Part shown: positions 23,147 through 34,379 of the stretch, one piece after another
How the letters are laid out: each line of letters begins with the position of its first letter
Position numbering within the stretch: position 1 is the stretch's first letter
DNA from: Epiperipatus broadwayi
Lineage: Eukaryota; Onychophora; Udeonychophora; Euonychophora; Peripatidae
NCBI GenBank assembly: GCA_028023455.1
Contig: JAQFVV010006255.1
Coordinates: 5,752,501 to 5,816,500 of the forward strand
Direction: 5' to 3'
DNA length: 64,000 nt
The notes under the pieces: model-generated
Told to the model about the DNA's origin: nothing
What the model saw: only the letters and a program-made list of their open reading frames with translations
The model's database searches: none
Position numbers and translations under genes: made by a program

Positions 23147-25306
23147 TATAACGGTCGGGAAAAGGTGGTGAAATATCCAGTCTTACCGTATCTGCTGTAC
23201 AAGGGCGCCACTAGGTTATTTGAACCTAGAAAATTTATAGAGTAGGCAGATACGCGCTGTTAAGATCAAGACCGCTAGCCCTAGTCACTAGCTCAAGTAG
23301 ATGCAGAACTTAATATATTTATTAAAATATATTTTTAATAATAAAGAATGATAAAAACAATCAGTTAGTATTAATAACACAAAAAGATTTTATTTATGTA
23401 TATATATAAGTGACGACACACAAACTTGAAAAATAATTATATAAAAAAAATTATGTTTGTTTCATTATTATTTACTATTATTTTTATTTGTTTTAACTTT
23501 TATTTTTAATCTTAGAAATGTTGAGTATAGATGAGCTACCCAGATGATGCACTAAAAAGACTTTCAAACATTTGATTCCAGGCTAAAAGTTCGCAGCCAC
23601 ACCAATGCTCGCTTCCAGATATATATCAGCAACCAATGCAATGTGAACATGTTAGCATAGAATCACGCCGACAGAAATGTGCATCTGAACAGCGTGATAT
23701 TATTGGAAGAAATATGACCTTCGTCAGTACAGGAATGTGCATCTGTCTGACTAAAGAATCATGTATATAAATTTTTTAAAAAGTGCTACATATGGAGGAG
23801 AGCGGTCTATCTGACAACTTATAATCCCTCCATAGAGCTGGAATGGGTCAATGGCGCAGGAAATACGTCTGCATCCATTTCAACGGTATGACTACCTCTT
23901 TGGGGTCATGCATTCAGTTGGACTCATCGCCCTAGGTGCTAACACACTTCACATTACATTGATATAAACGTCCATATATCTCTCCACCAGTATTGACACA
24001 ACTACGAAACAAATAGTCCGAAATCAAAACCCCTTTAAAACTAACATATATTTAAACAAGTCTAGCAGCCATCTACACTCAACCAACATTTAAATCATTT
24101 TATTAATTTAATTCTAAAAAAAAAAATCTTTAGTTTAAGGTTTTAAAATCATTTTAAAATGACACATTATATTTAACTTATTTTTTTACTACAAATATTA
24201 TTTAACCTACTTTTCTTTTAAATTCAATAATGCACAAATAACGATAAGTATTTTCATCTTTAAATTTAAGTTTGCAATCGCAAACCCCTACCCTATTACA
24301 AACAGATCTTAAGCATGAATAAATAAAAGAAAAACAATACATATTTTAAGAGATTACGTTTAAAACTTTAGATAAGACTTTTAAAATTTCAAAGTTTATA
24401 AAAATAAAGTTCAGATTTGTTCAGGAAAGAAAATTTATGGTTCATTTTTAGAAACAAATAAAGTTTGAAGATTTTAGCTTAAAGAGAGTTTAGATTTCAT
24501 TTTATCATTTTTTAAATTATACTTTCCTTTCTCTGTGCTTGTTTTTTTGTGACGAAGATCTATGAAGACTTATGACGATTTCCGATGATTTCTAAAGACG
24601 GGATCCGTGGAGATGAAAGCTGCCTTCGGCCGGCCGTACCAAAGGAAGCACGATGAAGCTGATTACATTCTTGGTGACGACGATAACTTTTAAGATTTTT
24701 ATTTTTACTTTCAGCAAATACGAATCGATTTTAAACTTTAATTTTCTGATTCTCCAATTAATTATTTCCTTTGGATTTTCCTTTTATAGTCCTCAGGCAC
24801 CTTTATCTCTTGAATGCACAGATCGATCTCTCATATTTCATATCTATTTTTCATTAATTCATTAGGTTTATCCAAGTAGATTTTGGGTTTGTGGCTAGGT
24901 AGATTTTGGGTTTTCCACTGAGGTCTGTGTCTCTATCTCTGGGTGGGAAAAGCGAGTCTTTTGTTTCTATTTCTCGACTCTGATCTCTTTCGTAATCTCT
25001 TTTCAATGGTCATTTTGCCCCAAGGATCTGTTTGTAATTTTTATTTTTAAGATTAAAAACTATCTTCATTATTTTTAAAATCAAAAGGCTTTTTATTATA
25101 TTTTATTTAAATTCTAGAATCTTTGCTTCGATTCTATAACCTTTTTAAAGCTTATCTTATTTTAATATTTAAATCGAACATATTAATAAATTAATAATTC
25201 ATTATTTGTGCATTTTGAATGTTTGTGCTTTTAATTCAGTATTAGATATTTACAAAAACATTAAGTATTAGAATTTAAATGTAACACATATATATATCCC
25301 GTTACA
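23147..25306 (-). mobile_element. Solo-LTR-like or non-autonomous LTR element, 2,160 bp
   Basis: On the minus strand the ends are TGTAACGG (25306) and CCGTTATA (23147), short inverted termini. The flanks share CTAT (23143-23146 and 25307-25310), a 4-bp putative target duplication as LTR elements make. The interior is much richer in GC than the surroundings and has no long frame. Near the 3' end a TGGCGCC stretch (about 23205-23215, minus) resembles the start of a tRNA primer-binding site, but no second LTR copy was found. The classification is tentative. Confidence 0.45.
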
Positions 25307-28300
25307 CTATATAAAAATGTATATCTGTTCAGATAATAAACATTAAATTCAATACAAAGAAAATGACATGCAATTATCCAGTGGTTTAGGTTCCGAACAA
25401 TTTTGTAACTGCTCCTAATGAATTATGTGGTATAATCAATTAACGAATATCATCTCATACAAATATGATTAACCAATAAATTTGCATTTTAAAACTGAAT
25501 GACAATCAAGCAAGTTTACTTGTTTTAAATTCAAAATTTATTAACAAATGGATATAAATTAAAATCAAAAAAATATATATAGGGCAAATAAACATTTAAA
25601 ATATATACGTTTGATCTGATTATGCTTTAAGCAAATGGTTTTCAATTGACATTAATTCTTTTAAATTATATAGGTGATTGTATATTGAACTTTACCTGTG
25701 AAATGCTAAAACTAAAAATGTGTATTTATGTAACACAGATGTGTTGTAACACATATGCAGTTTTCAAAATATAAGAGTCAAGGACCTTCTTAATCTTCAT
25801 GTATAATATATATAGTTAATGGAAATAAAAATATACTAAAGATGAATACCATTTGTTCACCTTGTTCTAAGAGAATAAAACAAAAAATAAATACTTGACA
25901 TTAATTTATGATCGATAAATCAGGAGATTTTTTTAAAATTAAAATCATAATCACTCATCTACAAAATATAAATTTGAATTTAGAAAAATATAACTCTCTT
26001 AACTTTAAGCATGTAAAATAGATCTCTACTTAATTAAATAATTCATAAAACATTGTAAGTGAAAAGACACTAGTTTCATCCATGACAATGCTATGGAAAT
26101 TGAAACTATGTTCTACCTTGTGTATAAATAATTCATCAAGTTCATAAAATTATATCAGCAGGTGACCATAATCTTTGTGTACATTTTTCTGTTGTTAGCA
26201 TTTAGATCTCACCATTGAAACGTAGGTAATATTTGGTTTCAAAGCAAAGAAACATTCTGATAGTTTTTAAAAATGCTAAGAATAAACTTTCATAATTTCA
26301 ATAAATTGTTGCTCTACACAAATCCTCAGTAAATTTGTCCAGTAAATGGGAAAACATTACTGCTTTCATCCCATCATTCTACCCATTTAGTAATCTATAC
26401 TTTTAAAAATAAATTTTAAAAAATCATAAAAAAGAACTTAGATTCACTTCTATTGAAGCCAAGATACGAGAGAGATTGTTTAATCTGTTTAATTCTATTT
26501 ATAAACTTTTTTCATTGACATAAGAAAAACTATAACAATGCTCTGTATTAACTCTTTGGTCAATTCTAGTCAGTGTCTCATAAATAAAATTCTCATTACA
26601 TAAAATAATGACAAATAAAAAAAATGTTCTCACAATTATTATAAATAACAAACATTTGTTATTTTAAAACACAAATAAGATTCTTTCATTCCAACAAAAA
26701 CTAAACAATTAAGACTACATTCTTTCATACTATTATGGAAATAAACTTTTTACACATATCTTTCAAACATAATATTAAACAAATAAAACAACAAATATAC
26801 TGGAGACATTAAATATTTAGGTGTATTATTTGTAATCTACTATTGTGAATGCAGTAACAAAAATATATATAATAAAGGAAATGATAGTATTATCAATACT
26901 ATAAACTTTATTATTTACATATTAATTTTTAAAATAAATAAAGCCAATTCACAATTTCTACAAACTACAATTGGTAATAAACATTTCTTTTTACAATATT
27001 ATATGTTGTCATAGCAACAAAGTCTAATGCAGTCCAGATTAACATATTTACTTTTAAAATCAAACCAAAAGAATTTTTTATTTTAAACAATTGGCATTAC
27101 ACTACATATTGAAATTTATTTCAAATTTGAGTAGGTACAATATATATGTTTTTAAGTAAATTATATATTATATAGATTTGGATATTATCCAAGGTTTCAA
27201 GTATTCTTTTAAACTTAAATATTGCTAATATAGAGAATTATTGTATTTCAATTTAATTGAATTTAAAGAGATGTTTATTATATATAATTAAAAACTTATT
27301 AATCAGGAATAAAGCTTACATTGAAAATGATAAAATTCCATTAAAGTATGTTATAAAAAAAAAAGATTCCTTCTTTTCAAATAAAGCTCTAAAATATATA
27401 CTTTATTATAAATTGACTTAGTTTTTTTTTTTGTATATTTTTAAAATAAAATGAAGCTTTAGTTTGTAAAAATAAGTTTTTAAAATATGATTAGATTTAG
27501 AAAATGCAAAATCTATTATTGTAAATTCTTTAAATATGCTTCTTATAATATAAAGTTCTATCTCCTTACAAAAAATAATGAAGATATAGTTTTTAAAAAA
27601 TAATAGTACTTTAAAACATATTTTATTATTTCTACATTTTGTTGTCCCTATAGTAAATATATAAATATATTTCAATTTATTCTGATATTTTATAAAATAA
27701 TTAATTGCCTGTGGATTTTCTATTTAGCTTCATATTTTATTATGGTTTCAAAGATATAAAAGTTTTACAAATTTTGAAAAAGTTAATAAACGTGAGAAAA
27801 TATTTTAAATATCATTATATTGCAAGCACTGAACTGCAATCATGATAAATAACAACATAGGTAAAATTAAAATATAATTAAAGCTCTTTATCCCCATTTT
27901 TTTAAGATGGTTAACTTTGGGGAATTCTGCAGTTGTATTGCTAAATTTCCTTAATTTAATAAGAACACTTTCAAGTTGGCTTTGACTTCTTTTATATGTT
28001 GAGAAGATATATTTTCAATTAAAAGATGACTTCAGAGAATTGATGTGAAGAATAGAATGAAAATTTGAACTGGAATATTGGGGCAAAAAATTATAAAAAG
28101 TTTTAAAATTTTTCTTTCCAAAAGTCATTGATTAATAAAGATTGTGTAAAATCTCATATAACAAGGGCATTAGTTGATATACAATTAAAATTGGTTTATT
28201 TTTAAACTTTAATTAAAATAAAAAAATCATTTGCTTAGAAATAAAATTTAATTTAAAAACTCTAATGTAATTTTTATGTCAAATGTATGAATGCACAACA

Positions 28301-28520
28301 CATAAATGTTAATTATAGATGTGATTGTATGAATGGAAAATTAATTATAAGATATTGTTTTGGGATATTAAATAGAATAATTACAAATAACTCTTGATTA
28401 TATGCACAATAAAATTATTATTTATTCTCATAGTTTTGTAGTTAACTAGAGATAAAAGGTGGGTGCTGGAGGGTTGCATTAGATCCTAAGATCTAGGTGC
28501 AGTGCTCTCAGATCCAAAGC

Positions 28521-28562
28521 TCCTCACTGACGATGGCCACAAGCCAGAAACTAGTCTGGGGA
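28521..28562 (+). ncRNA. Hammerhead ribozyme, apparently intact (unit 1)
   Basis: Stem I TCCTCA pairs with TGGGGA (six pairs, one wobble). The core is CTGACGA, with C at position 7, which is tolerant in hammerheads. Stem II TGGC / GCCA closes loop CACAA, followed by GAAA. Stem III is the minimal C-TA-G, then U16.1 and C17. Predicted cleavage after 28556. Every invariant core residue is present. Confidence 0.8.
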
Positions 28563-28972
28563 TATTGGATGAGTAGGCATTAGATAGGAATTTTATGCAC
28601 AAGCCTTCTGGCATTCATTGATTACTCTGGTTGACACAAGGTGGCAATACTGTATGTAGAGTTTTGCTTTGTTTATAAACAATTATGTGCTAGTATAAGA
28701 TAGTGATCATGTGATGCTTAATGGTTTAACACCAATCCTGCCTAATAGGATAATGGTGGCTATGGTTGTTAAAGAGCCAAAGACACCAAAATGTATGGGT
28801 GCTGAACTGAGTTCAGACCCATATGACTATATAAGCTATTGAGCTTGGATTGAAAATATTTGTGTTTTCAATTTCATTCTCATAGTTTTGTAGTTAACTG
28901 GAGATAAAAGGTGGGTGCTGGAGGGTTGCATTAGATCCTAAGATCTAGGTGCGGTGCTCTCAGATCCAAAGC

Positions 28973-29015
28973 TCCTCACTGACGATGGCCCCAAGCCAGA
29001 AACTAGTCTGGTGGA
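28973..29015 (+). ncRNA. Hammerhead ribozyme, nearly intact (unit 2)
   Basis: Same core and minimal stem III as unit 1, with stem II TGGC / GCCA around loop CCCAA. The 3' strand of stem I reads TGGTGGA, one inserted base relative to unit 1, which may weaken stem I. Predicted cleavage after 29008. Confidence 0.75.
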
Positions 29016-30329
29016 TATTGGATGAGAAGGCATTAGATAGGGATTTTATGCACAAGCCTTCTGGCATTCATTGATTACTCTAGTTGGCACAGGTTGGCAA
29101 TACTGTATGTAGAGTTTTGCTTTGTTAATAAACAATTATGTGCTAGTATAAGATAGTGATCATGTGATGCTTAATGGTTTAAAATTATTATTGATTATAA
29201 ATTATGAATTTTCCTTCTTTGAATAAATAAAATGATTCTCTTGTAAATAAATTAACTATGAAATAACAAAAATTATTTTAAACCTGTTAGATAATTTTAT
29301 TCTACCTCTCTGCAGAATTGGTTAGTCTCCAGAGAACTTGCTTATGTGTCTTTGAAGCACAATTTATATTCTCCATTATTATTTTTAATAAATATACTTA
29401 GCAAACCTGTATTTCAAATGTGTATATCAAGTTTGACCATTATATAATACACAGTAAGAAGATAATGAAGAAAATAATCTCAAATGGCTTGCAAAAATTT
29501 GTCCATGAGAAAATATCAAGGTTATTATTATTTTTTGTGAATTATTTTGTTGAAACAAAATCGCTTTTCAGAAAGAATGAGAGCTGTCCTTAAGTAATAG
29601 TTTATGCAAAAATAATAATAGAATTCAAAACTTTATGAGATTTTAGTATTTGATAATTCAAAAGAATACTCTGTATTATTTAGAGCACTATTAGAAAAAC
29701 AAACTAGAAAGCTAGATCCATGTATTGCTGTTCAATTCAATCATTTCCAATGCTTGAATGTTATATAGATCTTTAAATAATAAACCATTCAATTATATAT
29801 TCAAAAGAATTCATTAATATCAAATTTAAATGAAAAGTACTTTTTAAGGATTAGCAGCAATAAAAAGAGATGCAATCCTGCAGCAAATCCTTTATATCAG
29901 CATTTAATTTAAAAGAAATTATTTAGTAAATAAGAAAATAATATAATGGCAGATAGTAAAATTATTTTCAGTAATTCATCCTGAAAATGAGTGTGAAATC
30001 AAATCATCATTCATTTTTATAGTGTAAAACAAATCATTATATGCATACACTGATGTTTAAAGAATAATGCTTTAACCATAATGACAAAAACTTCAAACTG
30101 GATAATTTTTTTTTAAAAACAAGTTATTACAATAAAAGTGTTTGTACTCTAATTTCATAAATATGTGTATATTATTGATGAAAAACAAAAACAAGTTATA
30201 ATCACGTAACTTGCTATCACTTGTATTTATGATCAATAGATGGTGTTTTACCAAAACCACTGAACAAGTGTATATTTGTTTACATAAATGACAAAAGAGT
30301 CAGAATTCACTGTCTCTTTCATTTGCCCA

Positions 30330-30376
30330 CCCTCAGTTCAGCTGATTTCAAGCTAATTTGCTATCATCAGTGAAGG
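30330..30376 (-). ncRNA. Hammerhead ribozyme-like motif, left arm
   Basis: The minus strand carries CCTTCA, CTGATGA, TAGC / GCTT around AAATTA, GAAA, a stem III region TCAGCTGAAC, and TGAGGG. Stem I is six pairs (one wobble) and both core boxes are intact. The U16.1 expected before the cleavage-site C is A, leaving an A-A mismatch next to the site. Confidence 0.55.
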
Positions 30377-30685
30377 ATAGAGCTAGAAACTAGATCTAAA
30401 CACTCAGTTTGCAAGCATGAATTTTTCAGACCGGTAAAGTCTTCAAACCCAGCCTAACAAGCCAGATACCTACATGGATCTGATTTCAGTTCAGTTTCAC
30501 CACATATATTGCAGAGGCTTTGACTATGTGGTGAAACTGAACTGAAATCAGACCCATGTAGCTATCTGGCTTGTTAGGCTGGGTTTGAAGACTTTACCGG
30601 TCTGAAAAATTCATGCTTGCAAATTGATAGAAAATTTTTGCATAAACACTTGGAGTCAGTGTTTAGATCTAGTTTCTAGCTCTAT

Positions 30686-30732
30686 CCTTCACTGATTATA
30701 GCAAATTAGCTTGAAATCAGCTGATCTGAGGG
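30686..30732 (+). ncRNA. Hammerhead ribozyme-like motif, right arm
   Basis: Same motif as the left arm, but the core reads CTGATTA (position 8 changed to T) while stem III and U16.1-C17 are intact (ATCA / TGAT around GC). The two arms have lost different essential positions. Confidence 0.55.
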
Positions 30733-31975
30733 TGGGCAAATGAAAGAGATAGTGAATTCTGACTCTTTTGTCATTTATGTAAACAAATATATATTATTGA
30801 TCTAAGTTTGATAAAAAAATATTTTACTTATCACATAAACAAACCAACAACAAAAAATAATAAAATCACACTTTGAAGTATATTTATTATGTACATATAA
30901 AACATTTTAAAAAAATAGTTAGTTTTTAAGTTTAATGATGTCAAAAATATATTAAAATTAAAAATTGCATTTTCTATTGTCATCTAACTACTGATCAATA
31001 GTCTTAGTTTTATCTTTCACTATCCTCTTTTTAAATTACAGCACTTTAAACTTACATATTTAAATATAAAGTGAAAATGATTTGTCAAAAATTCTACAAA
31101 ATATATAATGTATAGATGAAACATTAAAAATTAAATAAATCTCTGATATTAAAATAAATAAATAGTCAATATTAAAAAGACTACTAGATTTTTTAGAAAA
31201 AGGTCTTAATCTAGAATTCAAATTTCCATTTAAGTTTTGTCAGCAAAATAACAGTCCTTGCTCCTTCCCAATCTAACATTTATGACAAAACTTTATATAC
31301 ATCAATAATATAATCACTTCATTGTAGCTGAAATCTCAAAAGCATTCAGGTCATATTTCTACATTACACACTTGAATCTCATACTAGAGTTATGCTTGTT
31401 TAAATAATATATTAGTTGCACTATAAATTAAATCATTTTTATACTCAGTATAAATTAGTAAAGATTGTAAATATTTATGTGGTTTGCTAATAATCTTCAG
31501 AGATAGCAGAAATTCATATTTAGCTAGTAAAACAGTTTTGGTGAAAATTCGAGTCTTATTTCCAATTTTTTAATATTAGGTGTTTTATTCATTTTTTAAT
31601 GATACTTCATTGTTTTATCGATTTATTTACATATCAAATCTTCTTTCAGATTTTTCCATACATAATGATAAAAAAAAAAGACCAATCATGCAAAGAAATG
31701 GTCATCATTGTTATAGTGGGTACCACATCTAAAATTACTTACTGACATTTCAATAAATAGCCCAGTTATTTAGCTCTGGACAGAATATATTTAACTTATT
31801 ATCACTGCTGATTCTTTTTTAACAACAGCATATACACCCTTTTTTCCTTTGAAAAATATATAACTTATAAAATATAATGTTGTTTTCCACTAAATCCAAT
31901 CACAAAAAATATACTCTCCTTTTTTTCTTTCCAAAAACTTTATTTTTTCATCATTATATATATACTTGTTTAAAC

Positions 31976-32018
31976 ATCCAATGTTTCGACAACTTTATTT
32001 ATAGTCATTTTCAAGAAT
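31976..32018 (-). ncRNA. Hammerhead ribozyme-like motif, U3-A8 family, left arm
   Basis: The minus strand reads ATTC, core TTGAAAA, a stem II region TGAC ... GTC, GAAAC, ATT and GGAT. Stem I forms ATTC / GGAT with one wobble. Positions 3 and 8 are U and A as in the other four family members; stem III is nearly absent. Confidence 0.45.
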
Positions 32019-32379
32019 CTACAAAATACATCTTTACATCTTTATATTATTAATACAATTGAAAATAAAACAAAAAAATCTAAAAATGCATCTATCCTTA
32101 TCATAAAAAATAACATTTCTCTTTTCTTTTATCAATACATCTTTTTTACATATATTATGTTATACATACATTACACTTACTTCTTTACTCCCCAAAAACT
32201 TTTTCTATTTTTACACATATATCTCTTTTTAAAAAAACCACAAATATGTTTTCCTTTCCTTTTTATACCTCCTAAGTAATTGCTTTAAAACAATACCTTT
32301 ACTCTGAAATTTATTGTTTACTTAAAATATATCATTTACATAATTTATTCTATTCAGAACAGTTTTATTTCTTTTTATA

Positions 32380-32910
32380 TATAAACTCTCCTTTACCATT
32401 CTTATCTTAAAATCAATATGTTCAAATTCCTTACTGTGTATGATAACATTAGAATTTTAATCACTTAAATGTTGTTTCAATATTGTCCCTAATTTATTCT
32501 TTGTTGTACCTATATATGACACATTCCATTCATATTTTCAACATTCCTATTTCTTGTTTCCTTTATCACATTTCCTAAATTTAATTTCCTTTTATATTCT
32601 CGTTCCAACAATAAATTACATTCCTTTCTATATTTTCTATTTATATCCTTCATAATCTTTTTAACTGTAAAAAAAAAATATTTTTGGATATCTTATAACT
32701 ACTATATATAGATTCCTTTTTAATCTTTCTTTTTATCCAATTTAATCTTTCTTTTTTCAATCTTTTTCTTTCACATAATTTATTAATAATTTTAATTGGA
32801 TAATCATTTTTCATTGCTTCTTTCTTTATCTTACTCATTTCCTCCTTAAATAATCTTTCCTCTGAACATAAATTAATTCCCCTAATTATCCTATTATTAA
32901 TAATATTTAT
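32380..32910 (-). pseudogene. Penelope-like ORF fragment, left arm (GIY motif deleted)
   Basis: The minus strand encodes SKIKKEAMKNDYPIKIINKL and, further on, ESIYSSYKISKNIF, the basic spacer that follows the RT in Penelope-like elements. It continues to a piece matching the right arm around 33280-33430, but a ~45-base deletion removes the GIY part, and stops are present. Confidence 0.6.
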
Positions 32911-33277
32911 ATATATATTTATGGGTTATTAAGTAATTGAAAATCAGATATAGAATATATACATAAGATAAATATTATTAATATAACGATAATTAGAGGA
33001 ATTAATTTATGTTCAGAGGAAAGGGTATTTAAGGAGAAAATGGGTAAGATAAGGAAAGACAATGAAAAATGATTAACCATTTAAAATTATTAATAAACTA
33101 TGTGGAAAGAAAAATATTGAAAAAATAAAGATTAAATTAGATAAAAAGAATTTATATACACTAGTTATAAGGTATCAAAAAACACTTTTTTTTAAATTAA
33201 AAAGATTGTGAAGGATATAAAAAGGAAATATAGAAAGGAATATAATTTATTGTTGAAATTAGAATATAAAAGGAAAT

Positions 33278-33478
33278 GTGATAAAAGAAACAAGAAATAG
33301 GAATGTTGAAAATATGAATGGTATTTATAGAATTCAGTGTTTACATTGTAAAAAAGATAATATGAATGTGTCATGTATAGGTACAACAAAGAATAAATTA
33401 GGGACAAGATTGAAACAACATTTAAGTGATAAAAATTTAAATGTTAACATATACAATAAGGAATTTAGATATAACTGA
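33278..33478 (+). pseudogene. Penelope-like GIY-YIG endonuclease N-terminal part
   Basis: The frame contains NGIYRIQCLHCKK, then SCIGTTKNKLGTRLKQHL. This matches the G(I/V)Y.I.C..C ... Y(I/V)G.T...L..Rl.qH pattern of the GIY-YIG endonuclease fused to the RT in Penelope-like elements. The YIG tyrosine is Cys here (SCIG). The frame ends at TGA 3477 before the catalytic Arg/Glu region could be completed, so it is a fossil. The EN would nick target DNA for insertion. Confidence 0.75.
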
Positions 33479-33587
33479 TTTTAAGATAAAAATGGTAAAG
33501 GAGAATTTATATATAAAAAGAAATAAATCTGTTCTGAATAGAATAAATTATGTAAATGATATATTTTAAGTAAACAATAAATTTGAG

Positions 33588-33697
33588 TCTTGCATTGGTG
33601 GTCGAGAGGTCAGCGCTACTGCCTTGCACTTGCAGGCAATTGCCCGGGTTGCAGGTTCGCGTCCCGGCCGATGCTATGACACTTAAAAAAAAAACAA
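33588..33697 (+). mobile_element. tRNA-type SINE with A and B boxes, poly-A tail and target duplication
   Basis: The A box TGGTCGAGAGG (33599-33609) and B box GGTTCGCGTCC (33654-33664) fit RNA polymerase III promoters, 55 bases start to start. The GC-rich head ends in an A-rich tail (33685-33697). A 16-bp perfect duplication, AAACAATAAATTTGAG, flanks it at 33572-33587 and 33698-33713. At about 110 bp it is almost only the tRNA-like head. The anticodon arm does not fold cleanly, so it is not a tRNA gene. Confidence 0.85.
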
Positions 33698-34000
33698 AAA
33701 CAATAAATTTGAGAGTAAAGGTATTGTTTTAAAGTAATTACTTAGGAGATATAAAAAGGAAAAGAAAAACATATATATTTGTGGTTTTTTAAAAAAGAGA
33801 TTTATATGTAAAAAAAAGAAAAAAAATTTTGGGGAGTAAAGAAATAAATGTAATGTATGTATAATGTAGTATATGTAAAAAAGATGTATTGATAAAAAAA
33901 AAGGGAAATATTTTTTATAAGAATAGATGCATTTTTAGATTGTTTTGTTTTATTTTTAATTGTATTGATAATTATAAAGATGTAAATATGTATTTTGTAG

Positions 34001-34045
34001 ATCCTTGAAAATGACTACAGATAAAGTATTCGAAACATTGGATGT
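34001..34045 (+). ncRNA. Hammerhead ribozyme-like motif, U3-A8 family, right arm
   Basis: ATCC, core TTGAAAA, TGACTA with a long loop and a degraded 3' side, GAAAC, ATT and GGAT. Stem I (ATCC / GGAT) is perfect. It is the outward-facing partner of the motif at 31976-32018. Confidence 0.45.
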
Positions 34046-34379
34046 TTAAACAAGTATATATATATGGTGATGAAAAAAATCAAGTTTTTGTAAAGAAAAA
34101 AAAGAAGTGTCTAGGCAGAAATAAATATAATCATTATATACACAGAATATCTCAAAAATTAAGAATAAATTTATATTTTATAAAACTTTTAACTATTTAA
34201 TTATTATCTATTAGGTTTAAAAAATTGTATAATACTATGTAAAGCACTGTATTATAATCAATACATTTTATTTAAATAATACTCATTTCAATTGCTTTAA
34301 AATTCCTATTTATTTCTTAAAAATGATAAATGACTTTTTTAAAAAAAAAAAAATCAATGCATCTTATTTAAGAGTTATC

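Larger units (their letters stand above)
28427..29180 (+). mobile_element. Retrozyme-like element: 1.67 tandem 452-bp units, one hammerhead each
   Basis: Two head-to-tail copies of the same non-coding sequence start at 28427 and 28879 (both ctcatagttttgtagttaact). The predicted hammerhead cleavage sites fall at 28556/28557 and 29008/29009, exactly 452 bases apart. The second unit stops after about 302 bases. Known animal and plant retrozymes are short non-coding retroelements with tandem type I hammerheads whose RNA is cut to unit length and circularised. This element has the same plan. Identity between units is high, implying recent origin. No open frame, so any mobilisation must use another element, plausibly a Penelope-like RT. 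Confidence 0.75.
28411..29196. repeat. 16-bp target-site duplication around the retrozyme-like element
   Basis: AAAATTATTATTTATT at 28411-28426 and AAAATTATTATTGATT at 29181-29196 match at 15 of 16 positions. They flank the tandem hammerhead element exactly. AT-rich flanks make a partial match possible by chance, but they abut the ends of the repeat units on both sides. Confidence 0.6.
30271..30792. mobile_element. ~520-bp palindrome with a hammerhead-like motif in each arm
   Basis: Arms run 30271-30497 and about 30525-30792. They are almost fully complementary apart from an extra ~35 bases in the right arm (around 30625-30655). A short spacer around ttgcagaggctttg lies at the centre. Each arm carries the same hammerhead motif pointing outward. 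GC content is far above the flanks. It is probably a head-to-head pair of Penelope-like or retrozyme ends. No open frame. Confidence 0.7.
31923..34110. mobile_element. Head-to-head pair of 5'-truncated Penelope-like elements (2.2-kb inverted repeat)
   Basis: The left arm (minus-oriented, 31923-32910) and right arm (plus-oriented, about 32960-34110) share the outer block CTTGTTTAAACATCCAATG and the inner block GAATTAATTTATGTTCAGAG. Both arms encode pieces of the Penelope-like region between RT and endonuclease, and the right arm keeps the GIY-YIG start. Each arm ends outward in a hammerhead-like motif. The right arm carries a later SINE insertion (33588-33697). Confidence 0.75.

Noticed and set aside
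33588-33697. True tRNA gene
   Set aside because: A and B boxes are present, but the anticodon arm does not fold correctly and the unit has an A-rich tail and target duplication, so it is a SINE.
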